From Deltaproteobacteria bacterium (GTDB lineage Bacteria; Desulfobacterota; Deferrimicrobia; Deferrimicrobiales; Deferrimicrobiaceae), in contig DOTC01000147.1 in NCBI GenBank assembly GCA_003513855.1, forward strand, positions 3,371-9,394: DNA of 6,024 nt. Reading direction: 5' to 3'. Each line of letters starts with the position of its first letter. Position 1 is the stretch's first letter. Both the position numbers and the translations under genes were made by a program. Under the pieces are notes generated by a model. It had not been told where the DNA came from and ran no database searches. It saw only the letters and a program-made list of their open reading frames with translations. Positions 1-5,311 of this stretch are shown piece by piece.

Positions 1-620
1 TTCATCAGGACGCCGTCGCACCCGAGCTCCATCGCCACCGCCGCGTCGGACGCCGTTCCCACCCCCGCGTCCACGATCACCGGGACCTTCACGGTCTCCA
101 GGATGATCCTGATGTTGAACGGGTTGCGGATCCCCAGCCCGGACCCGATCGGGGCCGCCAGAGGCATCACCGCGGCGCACCCCGCGTCCTCGAGCTTCTT
201 CGCCATGATCGGGTCGTCGTTGGTGTACGGCAGGACGATGAACCCCTCCTTGACCAGCTGCTTCGCCGCCACCAGAAGCCCCTCCGTGTCGGGGAAGAGG
301 GTCTTTTCGTCCCCGATCACCTCGAGCTTGACCATGTTCGACATCCCCGCCTCCCGGGCGAGGAAACAGGTGCGGACCGCGTCGTCCACCGTGTAGCAGG
401 CGGCCGTGTTGGGAAGGAGGGTGTACTTTTTCGGATCGACGTGGTCCAGGAGGGACTCCTTGCTCCTGTCCAGGTTCACCCTCCGGACCGCCACCGTCAC
501 GATCTCGGCCCCCGAGGCCGTAAGGGCCCGGACCATGGACGGGTAATCCGGGTACTTCCCCGTGCCCACCAGGAGCCGGGACCGGAACGTCTTACCTCCC
601 AAGGTAAACGGAGTGTCCAT
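1..620 (-). CDS. thiG: Thiazole synthase ThiG (C-terminus beyond the left edge)
   Basis: ThiG forms the thiazole phosphate ring of thiamin in the cytoplasm from deoxyxylulose 5-phosphate, dehydroglycine and ThiS thiocarboxylate. I translated the 206 residues present. They begin [21 protein letters not shown] and show the family motifs: GTGKYPD near residues 19-25, TVAVRR at 42-47, LPNTAACYT at 69-77, and VKLEVIGD at 97-104, whose Lys98 is the expected Schiff-base lysine. PLAAPIGSG (153-161) and [14 protein letters not shown] (181-194) form the phosphate-binding end of the TIM barrel. Family members are about 250-260 residues, so roughly 50 C-terminal residues lie outside the window. The ATG at 618-620 is 3 nt after the thiS stop, and its purine-rich ribosome-binding site (about 628-635) lies inside the last thiS codons, so the two are probably translationally coupled. 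No damage is seen. Confidence 0.96.
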   Translation of the reverse strand, partial: MDTPFTLGGKTFRSRLLVGTGKYPDYPSMVRALTASGAEIVTVAVRRVNLDRSKESLLDHVDPKKYTLLPNTAACYTVDDAVRTCFLAREAGMSNMVKLEVIGDEKTLFPDTEGLLVAAKQLVKEGFIVLPYTNDDPIMAKKLEDAGCAAVMPLAAPIGSGLGIRNPFNIRIILETVKVPVIVDAGVGTASDAAVAMELGCDGVLM

Positions 621-623
621 GCT

Positions 624-824
624 CTATCCCCCTCCCACGAATGTCACGATCTCGATCCGGTCCCCCTCGCCCAGGACCGTGTCGGCGAACTCCGCCTTCC
701 GGACGAGGGACCGGTTCCGTTCCACCGCCACGCGCGTCTCCGGCAGGGAGAGCTCGCGGAGGAGGAGAAGGACCGTCGACCCCTCCCCGATCTGCCGCGT
801 CTCCCCGTTCACCACAATTTCCAT
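624..824 (-). CDS. thiS: Sulfur carrier protein ThiS
   Basis: This is a 66-residue ubiquitin-like sulfur carrier for thiazole synthesis. By family knowledge, its C-terminal glycine is adenylated by a ThiF-type enzyme and converted to a thiocarboxylate that donates sulfur to ThiG. The sequence shows the small beta-grasp pattern: MEIVVNGE at the start, a hydrophobic helix around VLLLLRELSL (18-27), VAVERNRSLV (32-41) and the terminal stretch GDRIEIVTFVGGG (54-66). The required C-terminal Gly-Gly is present, here with a third glycine. Length matches the family (about 65-70). A strong GGAGGAG ribosome-binding site (828-834) precedes the ATG. It lies 16 nt after the ThiH/HydG-like gene and 3 nt before thiG. 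No thiF is visible, so activation must come from a gene outside the window. MoaD is an alternative for short beta-grasp proteins, but the thiG neighbour makes ThiS nearly certain. Confidence 0.96.
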   Translation of the reverse strand: MEIVVNGETRQIGEGSTVLLLLRELSLPETRVAVERNRSLVRKAEFADTVLGEGDRIEIVTFVGGG

Positions 825-840
825 GAGCTCCTCCGTCGCA

Positions 841-2244
841 TCAGAAAAACAGGTCCTTCTCCCCCGCGATCACACGCGCGAGCTTCTGCGCGAACGCCCC
901 GGCGAGGGGGGACCCTTCCATCTCCTTCGTTCCCTCCTCGACCGCGGCGAGACACTCCTCGCGCAGCCGGGGATCCTCCGCGGCCACGGCGTACTCGGCC
1001 AGCGTCAGCAGCGCGTTGGGGAGGCAGAACCCCCGGATGTGGCCGTCGGTCGCCATCTCCGTGAAGGTCTCTCCCGTGCGGTCGACCCGGTAGCAGCTGG
1101 TGCACAGGGAGGGAAGGTACCCGCGCCCGAGGATCATCCGGACGATCTCCTCGATCGGGCGGGTGTCGTCGAGCTCGAACTGCTCCGAGTCGGCGTGCCG
1201 CGCCTCCTGCGTGTATCCGCCCGGGTCGGTCTTCGACCCCGCGCTGATCTGCGAGGCGCCGATGTCGAGCACCCTTTCCCGCAGCGCCGCCGGTTCCCGC
1301 GTGGAGACGACGACGCCCGCCGGCGGGACGGCGAGCCGGTAGACGATCACGATCTTCTCGAACTCCCGGTCGGAGACCGGCCGGGGCGGCCTGGTCAGGG
1401 GGGCGCCAAACGCCCTCTTGAACCGGGGGACGGAGATCGTGTGCGGGAAGGCCCCGTGTGTCTCCAGAAGAAACTCCGCGTGCCGGATGACCGACAGGAC
1501 CTCGAACCGGTAGTCGTACAGCCCGAGCAGCGCGCCGATCCCGACGTCCCGGAACCCCGCCCGCAGCGCCCGGTCCATGCAGGTCAGGCGCCAGGCGTAG
1601 TCCGCCTTCGGCCCGGAGGGGTGCATCTCCCGGTAGGTCTGCGGGTGGTACGTCTCCTGGAAGACCTGGTAGACTCCCGCGCCGGCCTCTTTGAGGAGCG
1701 CAAGCTCCTCCTCGGGCATCGGGGCGGCGTTCACGTGCAGGATGCGCATCCCCGTTTCGCGGTAGATCGCCCGCAGGACCTGCGCGAGGTACTCTGCGTC
1801 GGTCTTCCCCGGGTTCTCCCCGCTGACCAGCAGGAGGCGGTGGTACCCCTTCTTCTCCAGGAAGCGGGCCTCCCGGACCGCCTGTGCGGGGGAGAGGGTG
1901 ATCCTCCGGGCTTCCCGGTTGACCTGGCGGAATCCGCAGTACAGACAGTTGTTGACGCAATCGTTGGAGAGGTAGAGGGGGGCGAACAGCACGATCCGCC
2001 GCCCGAAGATCTCTTCGCGCACGGACCGGGCCATCGCCGCGGCCTTCTCCCACACCATCGGGTCCGTGGTGGCCAGCAGGCGGGCGGCTTCCGGAAGGGT
2101 GAGTCTGCGCCGCGGGGTCAGGGACCCGAGCAGGGAAAGCGCCTCGCGCCGCCGGAAGGGCGCGGCCCCCTCGAGAAGCCGGGAGATCTCCTCCGCGGAG
2201 ACGGGAAGGAGGTCGCCGTTCATCGGTTTGTTCTGTGGAAGCAT
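841..2244 (-). CDS. thiH/hydG: ThiH/HydG-family radical SAM tyrosine lyase with HydG-type C-terminal cluster motif
   Basis: Both ThiH and HydG cleave tyrosine with a 5'-deoxyadenosyl radical to p-cresol and dehydroglycine. ThiH hands dehydroglycine to ThiG, whereas HydG turns it into CO and cyanide on an auxiliary Fe-S cluster for [FeFe] hydrogenase. Seen here in 467 residues: the radical SAM motif CVNNCLYCGF (Cys96, Cys100, Cys103), SGENPGK (141-147), HTISVPR with His268, SAGSKTDPGGY (334-344), and a C-terminal region with Cys381, Cys384 and Cys407 in CX2CX22C spacing, ending EKDLFF. The length and the second cysteine set match HydG (about 470 aa), not E. coli-type ThiH (about 377 aa, no such motif). 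Context says thiamin: TPP riboswitch upstream, thiS and thiG downstream. The start at 2244 is chosen because AAGGA lies 5 nt upstream; the ATG at 2223 has no such site. The family is certain. Whether it acts as ThiH, HydG or both is open. Confidence 0.9.
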   Translation of the reverse strand: MLPQNKPMNGDLLPVSAEEISRLLEGAAPFRRREALSLLGSLTPRRRLTLPEAARLLATTDPMVWEKAAAMARSVREEIFGRRIVLFAPLYLSNDCVNNCLYCGFRQVNREARRITLSPAQAVREARFLEKKGYHRLLLVSGENPGKTDAEYLAQVLRAIYRETGMRILHVNAAPMPEEELALLKEAGAGVYQVFQETYHPQTYREMHPSGPKADYAWRLTCMDRALRAGFRDVGIGALLGLYDYRFEVLSVIRHAEFLLETHGAFPHTISVPRFKRAFGAPLTRPPRPVSDREFEKIVIVYRLAVPPAGVVVSTREPAALRERVLDIGASQISAGSKTDPGGYTQEARHADSEQFELDDTRPIEEIVRMILGRGYLPSLCTSCYRVDRTGETFTEMATDGHIRGFCLPNALLTLAEYAVAAEDPRLREECLAAVEEGTKEMEGSPLAGAFAQKLARVIAGEKDLFF

Positions 2245-2249
2245 CGTCT

Positions 2250-2254
2250 TCCTT
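2250..2254 (-). promoter_or_regulatory. Ribosome-binding site for the ThiH/HydG-like gene
   Basis: On the minus strand AAGGA sits 5 nt before the ATG at 2244. The next in-frame ATG (2223) is preceded by ACAGAACAAACCG, with no Shine-Dalgarno match. This decides the start as MLPQNKP. The site lies just downstream of the U-tract of the leader terminator. Confidence 0.7.
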
Positions 2255-2263
2255 CCCCCTTGG

Positions 2264-2295
2264 AAAAAAGAAAAACCGCACCAGGAAAGGTACGG
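2264..2295 (-). terminator. Intrinsic terminator in the thi leader (riboswitch expression platform)
   Basis: In the minus-strand RNA, CCGUACC (from 2295 to 2289) pairs over 7 bp, including one G-U, with GGUGCGG (2282 to 2276). The loop is UUUCCU, and UUUUUCUUUUUU (2275 to 2264) follows directly. A GC-rich stem followed by a U-tract is the hallmark of a Rho-independent terminator. It lies between the TPP aptamer and the first thi gene, so it would stop transcription before thiH/hydG, thiS and thiG when TPP is bound. This is read by eye, not folded by software. Confidence 0.85.
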
Positions 2296-2308
2296 TCCGG
2301 AGAGAACC

Positions 2309-2395
2309 ACGCTCCCTGCGCCGGTATTATCCGGATCAGGTTCGACGGGTTGCCCGCGCGATGCGCGGACTCTCAGCGAAGAGCACCCCTGGCGT
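2309..2395 (-). promoter_or_regulatory. TPP riboswitch aptamer (THI box)
   Basis: Read as RNA on the minus strand, this carries the conserved THI-box elements in order: AGGGGUGC, CUGAGA, ACCC, GAACCUGAUC, CCGGAUAAUACCGG and GCAGGGA. Visible helices are P1 (ACGC at 2395-2392 with GCGU at 2312-2309), P2 (GGGU with ACCC), a GC-rich P3 (CCGCGC, loop AUC, GCGCGG), P4 (CCUG with CAGG) and P5 (CCGG with CCGG around AUAAUA). The family senses thiamin pyrophosphate and represses thiamin genes. Here it heads the leader of the thiH/hydG-thiS-thiG operon and is followed by an intrinsic terminator, so control is probably by premature transcription termination. Confidence 0.97.
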
Positions 2396-2405
2396 TTGTA
2401 AAACC

Positions 2406-2434
2406 ATGGTATCTCCACCCCCCGCCGTTGTCAA
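2406..2434 (-). promoter_or_regulatory. Sigma70-like promoter of the thiamin operon
   Basis: On the minus strand a perfect -35 TTGACA (2434-2429) is separated by exactly 17 nt from a -10 TACCAT (2411-2406, four of six consensus bases). The expected start site, near 2399, is a few bases before the first riboswitch helix, as needed for the aptamer to be transcribed whole. The spacer contains a run of six G (2423-2418). Confidence 0.75.
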
Positions 2435-2472
2435 TCACGGGGCCTGGGGCAAGGCGAAAGCGGCCGCCCGTC

Positions 2473-2501
2473 TTTACTTGACGGGGGGGTTCAAGTAGAC
2501 T
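2473..2501 (+). promoter_or_regulatory. Possible weak promoter of the alr-mla operon
   Basis: TTTACT (2473-2478) and TAGACT (2496-2501) are spaced by 17 nt and each matches four of six sigma70 consensus bases. The alr-mla operon must start in this divergent region, and the site leaves a leader of about 40 nt before alr. The match is weak, and a different sigma factor or site cannot be excluded. Confidence 0.35.
2475..2497. repeat. Inverted repeat TACTTGA-N9-TCAAGTA, possible operator
   Basis: Two perfect 7-bp arms (2475-2481 and 2491-2497) flank a 9-bp spacer, CGGGGGGGT. The repeat lies within the candidate alr promoter and overlaps both proposed hexamers. A dyad of this size and place fits a dimeric regulator's binding site. 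No regulator gene is in the window and the motif is not one I recognise. It lacks a T-tract, so it is not an intrinsic terminator. Confidence 0.4.
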
Positions 2502-2534
2502 TTCCGGGTAGATCGTGCCCATCCCGGTTGTTTG

Positions 2535-2540
2535 AAGGAG
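2535..2540 (+). promoter_or_regulatory. Ribosome-binding site for alr (supports TTG start)
   Basis: AAGGAG ends 7 nt before the TTG at 2548. That is ideal spacing and supports TTG rather than the GTG at 2563 as the alr start. Confidence 0.8.
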
Positions 2541-2547
2541 CGCCCGT

Positions 2548-3663
2548 TTGGCAAGACCCACCGTGGCGGAAATCCATCTCCCTGCACTGCGCCACAACGT
2601 CAGGACGGTCCGCTCCCTTCTTCCCCCCTCCACAAGGATCCTGGCGGTCGTCAAGGCCGACGCCTACGGGCACGGGTCGGTCCCCGTCGCCAGGGCGCTC
2701 GCGGAGGAAGGGGCGAGCATGTTCGGGGTGGTTACGGTGGAGGAGGGGATCGAGCTGCGCCGGGCCGGGATCGCCGGGCCGGTGTTGGTGCAGGGGGGCG
2801 TGGACGAGCCGCAGGCCGGGGAGGCCCGCGAATCCGGCCTTTCCGCCGCCGTGTTCGACCTGGGGCAGATCCCCTTCCTGAATCGCGCGGGCGAGCGGAG
2901 CGGGATCCCCTTTCCCGTGCACATCAAGATCGACACGGGAATGGGGCGCCTCGGCCTCCTCCGCGAGGCGACGAAGGCGGCGGTCGAGGCGATCGGGTCC
3001 GCGAAGTTCCTCCTCGTCGAGGGGGTCATGACCCACCTCTCCTCGGCCGACGGGAGCGCCGCGTCGGACGAGGAGTACACCCGGATGCAGCTTGCGTCGT
3101 TCGGCGAGGAGGTCCCCCTGGTCCGGAAAGCGTTCGGCGCGGCCGTGCGGGCCCATGCGCTGAACAGCGCGGGGATCCTGGCGTACCGGGAGCACGTCCA
3201 CGACATGGTGCGCCCGGGGATCATCCTCTACGGGTCCCTGCCGGCGGAGGGGGTGGGCGCGGGCCTGGGGCTCAAGCCGGTGATGCGGCTCGTGACCAGG
3301 ATCGTCTCGCTCAAGGATCTTCCCGACGGGCACCCGGTGAGCTACGGGCGGCACTTCCACTGCGCGGGGACGCGCAGGATCGCCGCGGTCCCGGTGGGAT
3401 ACGCCGACGGCTACCGGCGCGCCTTCTCCAACGCCGCCTGGATGGGGGTGAACGGGCACAGGGTCCCGGTGGCGGGAAGGGTCTGCATGGACCACACGAT
3501 GCTCGACGTCACCGGCGTTCCCGGCGTGTCGATCGGGACGGACGTCGTCGTGATGGGGGAGGGGGGGCCGACCGCCGACGAGCTCGCCCGCATCGCGGGG
3601 ACGATCCCCTACGAGATCCTCACGCAGGTCGGGCGACGGATCCCGAGGGTTGTCGTTGGCTGA
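2548..3663 (+). CDS. alr: Alanine racemase (PLP-dependent)
   Basis: Alr interconverts L- and D-alanine in the cytoplasm and supplies D-alanine for peptidoglycan. The 371-residue product has the normal length and two-domain layout. An N-terminal PLP barrel carries AVVKADAYGHG (33-43), with Lys36 as the PLP lysine. KIDTGMGRLG (127-136) includes the arginine of the PLP-phenolate region. VRPGIILYG (221-229) follows. The C-terminal beta domain has HPVSYGR (262-268), where Tyr266 is the second catalytic base, then VPVGYADGY (281-289) and CMDHTMLDV (313-321). All key residues are intact. TTG is chosen as the start because AAGGAG lies 7 nt upstream and the protein then starts in register with the family. 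The end overlaps mlaE, so alr appears to be the first gene of an alr-mlaE-mlaF-mlaD transcript. Biosynthetic versus catabolic role cannot be told, though the envelope context favours biosynthetic. Confidence 0.96.
   Translation: MARPTVAEIHLPALRHNVRTVRSLLPPSTRILAVVKADAYGHGSVPVARALAEEGASMFGVVTVEEGIELRRAGIAGPVLVQGGVDEPQAGEARESGLSAAVFDLGQIPFLNRAGERSGIPFPVHIKIDTGMGRLGLLREATKAAVEAIGSAKFLLVEGVMTHLSSADGSAASDEEYTRMQLASFGEEVPLVRKAFGAAVRAHALNSAGILAYREHVHDMVRPGIILYGSLPAEGVGAGLGLKPVMRLVTRIVSLKDLPDGHPVSYGRHFHCAGTRRIAAVPVGYADGYRRAFSNAAWMGVNGHRVPVAGRVCMDHTMLDVTGVPGVSIGTDVVVMGEGGPTADELARIAGTIPYEILTQVGRRIPRVVVG
3645..3648 (+). promoter_or_regulatory. Ribosome-binding site inside alr that favours the mlaE start at 3656
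   Basis: GAGG lies within the final alr codons, 7 nt before TTG 3656 but only 1 nt before the alternative TTG 3650. Spacing favours 3656, giving an 8-bp overlap with alr. Confidence 0.5.
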
Positions 3664-4453
3664 CACCCGGACAAGGAACGGCCTCGCCGCCTTCCTCGAT
3701 TCCTTCGGCACCCGCGTGTTCCGGATGATCGAGGACCTGGGGAACATCTTCGTCCTCCTGCTGCAGTGCGTCACCTGGCTCTTCCGGCCGCCCTCGGAGA
3801 TCAGGAACATCGTCAAGCAGATGGAGGAGATAGGGATCAACTCCATGCCGGTGGTGATGGTCACGGCGACCTTCACGGGGATGGTGCTCGCCCTCCAGAG
3901 CTGGTCGGGATTCCAGCGGTTCCAGGCGACGAGCTTCGTCGGTTCGGTGGTCGCGCTCTCCATCACGCGGGAGCTGGGACCGGTCTTCGCCGGGCTCATC
4001 GTCTCGGGGCGGGTGGGGGCCTCCATCGCGGCCGAGCTCGGCACGATGAAGGTGACGGAGCAGATCGACGCGCTGGTGACGCTGGCGACGAACCCGGTGA
4101 AGTATCTCGTCGTCCCGCGGGTCGTCGCCTCCACCCTTGTCCTTCCCGTGCTGGTCATCTTCGCCGACCTGGTCGGCATCCTGGGGGGGTACTTCGTGTC
4201 CGTCTACCTCCTCGGCGCCAACCCGTACGTCTACACGGACAAGACGTACCAGTATCTCGAGTTCCGGGACATCTACACGGGTCTCGTCAAGGCCGCCGTC
4301 TTCGGCTTTCTCATCGCGCTCATCTCCTGCTATAACGGGTTCATCGCCGAGGGGGGCGCGGAGGGAGTGGGCCGCGCCACCACGCGGGCGGTGGTGGCTT
4401 CGTCGATGACGGTGCTCGTGTCGGACTACTTCATGACGTCGTTCATGTTCTGA
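3656..4453 (+). CDS. mlaE: MlaE-family lipid ABC transporter permease
   Basis: MlaE is the membrane subunit of the Mla-type phospholipid transporter, working as a dimer in the inner membrane with MlaF (ATPase) and an MlaD hexamer. The product is 265 residues from TTG 3656 (267 from TTG 3650), matching the family (about 260). Positions below count from 3650. An amphipathic N-terminal segment (about 25-50) leads to a hydrophobic helix with TATFTGMVLALQ (72-83). The family signature ELGPVFAGLIVSGRVGASIAAELGTM spans 108-133, followed by EQIDAL (137-142), the likely coupling segment for the ATPase. Further helices lie near 155-188 and 210-230, then GGAEGVGRATTRAVV and a last helix ending at SFMF. 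The gene overlaps alr and is followed by a 51-nt gap to mlaF holding a GC-rich hairpin. No MlaC or MlaA gene is in view. Confidence 0.93.
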   Translation: MADTRTRNGLAAFLDSFGTRVFRMIEDLGNIFVLLLQCVTWLFRPPSEIRNIVKQMEEIGINSMPVVMVTATFTGMVLALQSWSGFQRFQATSFVGSVVALSITRELGPVFAGLIVSGRVGASIAAELGTMKVTEQIDALVTLATNPVKYLVVPRVVASTLVLPVLVIFADLVGILGGYFVSVYLLGANPYVYTDKTYQYLEFRDIYTGLVKAAVFGFLIALISCYNGFIAEGGAEGVGRATTRAVVASSMTVLVSDYFMTSFMF

Positions 4454-4455
4454 GG

Positions 4456-4485
4456 CGCCCCGGGAAGGGCGGTTGCCGCGGGGCG
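4456..4485 (+). repeat. GC-rich hairpin between mlaE and mlaF
   Basis: CGCCCCG (4456-4462) is the exact reverse complement of CGGGGCG (4479-4485). The loop can form a smaller GCGG-TTG-CCGC hairpin (4469-4479) as an alternative. No T-tract follows, so it is not a Rho-independent terminator. It could protect mRNA ends or tune mlaF translation, since its right arm abuts the GAGGGAG purine stretch. Confidence 0.45.
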
Positions 4486-4504
4486 AGGGAGCGGGTAGCG
4501 TGCA

Positions 4505-5311
4505 ATGATCGGGATCCGGGGCCTGCACAAGCGGTTCGGGGAGAAGATCGTCCTCGACGGCCTGGACCTGGACGTCCCCCGGGGGAAGAACACCGTGGTC
4601 ATCGGGGGGAGCGGGACGGGGAAGTCGGTCCTCATCAAGTGCGTGGTGGGGCTCCTCCACGCGGACGCGGGGGAGATCCTGATCGACGGGGAAGACGTGA
4701 CGAAGATGAACGAGCGCGAGCTCGTCCGCGTCCGGCGGAAGTTCGGGATGCTGTTCCAGGGCTCCGCCCTGTTCGACTCGATGAACGTGGGGGAGAACGT
4801 CGCGTTCGCCCTTCGCCGGCTCCGTCTCTACCCGGAGCGCCAGATCCGCGACGTGGTGGAGGAGAAGCTCGCCATGGTGGGGCTGCGGGACATCCAGCAT
4901 CTGATGCCGGCGGAGCTCTCGGGGGGGATGAAGAAGCGGGTCGGTCTGGCCCGGGCCATCGCCTCGGAGCCCGAGATCCTTCTGTACGACGAGCCGACCA
5001 CGGGGCTCGACCCGATCATGGCCGACGTGATCAACGATCTGGTCATCTCCCTCCGGGAGTCGCTCGGGGTGACGTCGATCTCCATCACGCACGACATGGC
5101 GTCGGCATACAAGATCGCGGACCAGATCGCCATGTTGTATAAAGGAAAGATCATCGAGGCGGGGACGTCGGAGGAGATCCGGAACACGCGCAACGCCGTC
5201 GTCTCCCAGTTCGTCGAGGGAAAGGCGGAGGGCCCGATCACCGCGGAGCATGAGGATTTCCTCCGCTTCGTCCGCCGCTCGGGCGAAAGCGGAATGCAGG
5301 AGGGGCGTTGA
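4505..5311 (+). CDS. mlaF: MlaF-family lipid ABC transporter ATP-binding protein
   Basis: MlaF is the cytoplasmic ATPase that powers MlaE/MlaD lipid transport. The 268-residue product has a complete nucleotide-binding domain: Walker A GGSGTGKS (34-41), Q-loop Gln85 in MLFQGSALFDS, signature LSGGMKKR (138-145), Walker B ILLYDEP (158-164) with Glu163 as catalytic base, D-loop GLDP (167-170) and H-loop His196 in ITHDM. The GMLFQGSALFDSMNVGENV block and the tail QFVEGKAEGPI (235-245) are typical of MlaF. Length is normal. ATG 4505 is the first possible start because an in-frame TAG lies at 4496-4498. The best purine-rich site (GAGGGAG, 4485-4491) is 13 nt away, so initiation may be modest or coupled to mlaE. 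Its TGA overlaps the mlaD ATG by one base, so the two subunits are probably co-translated. Confidence 0.95.
   Translation: MIGIRGLHKRFGEKIVLDGLDLDVPRGKNTVVIGGSGTGKSVLIKCVVGLLHADAGEILIDGEDVTKMNERELVRVRRKFGMLFQGSALFDSMNVGENVAFALRRLRLYPERQIRDVVEEKLAMVGLRDIQHLMPAELSGGMKKRVGLARAIASEPEILLYDEPTTGLDPIMADVINDLVISLRESLGVTSISITHDMASAYKIADQIAMLYKGKIIEAGTSEEIRNTRNAVVSQFVEGKAEGPITAEHEDFLRFVRRSGESGMQEGR

Noticed and set aside
2245..2418. Extension of the ThiH/HydG-like protein upstream to an ATG near 2418 (58 extra residues)
   Set aside because: The extension runs through the TPP riboswitch and the terminator, and that ATG lies upstream of the predicted transcription start. The start at 2244 has a good ribosome-binding site and gives the family length.
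562..2481. A very long open frame on the plus strand, opposite thiS and the ThiH/HydG-like gene
   Set aside because: It is antisense to genes with intact family motifs, its translation is rich in Arg, Pro and Gly with no recognisable domain, and GC-rich DNA readily leaves such frames open.
2478..2501. TTGACG (2478-2483) as the -35 for TAGACT (2496-2501)
   Set aside because: The gap is only 12 nt, too short for a sigma70 promoter. TTTACT with a 17-nt spacer fits better, though it is still weak.
2373..2654. Small minus-strand open frame in the divergent region, reaching into alr
   Set aside because: It overlaps the riboswitch, its promoter and the start of alr, and its product has no recognisable features.
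2491..5251. Long minus-strand open frames opposite alr, mlaE and mlaF (2491-4179 and 3620-5251)
   Set aside because: Low-complexity Arg/Asp/His/Pro-rich translations without motifs, antisense to clearly real genes. They reflect codon bias, not coding.
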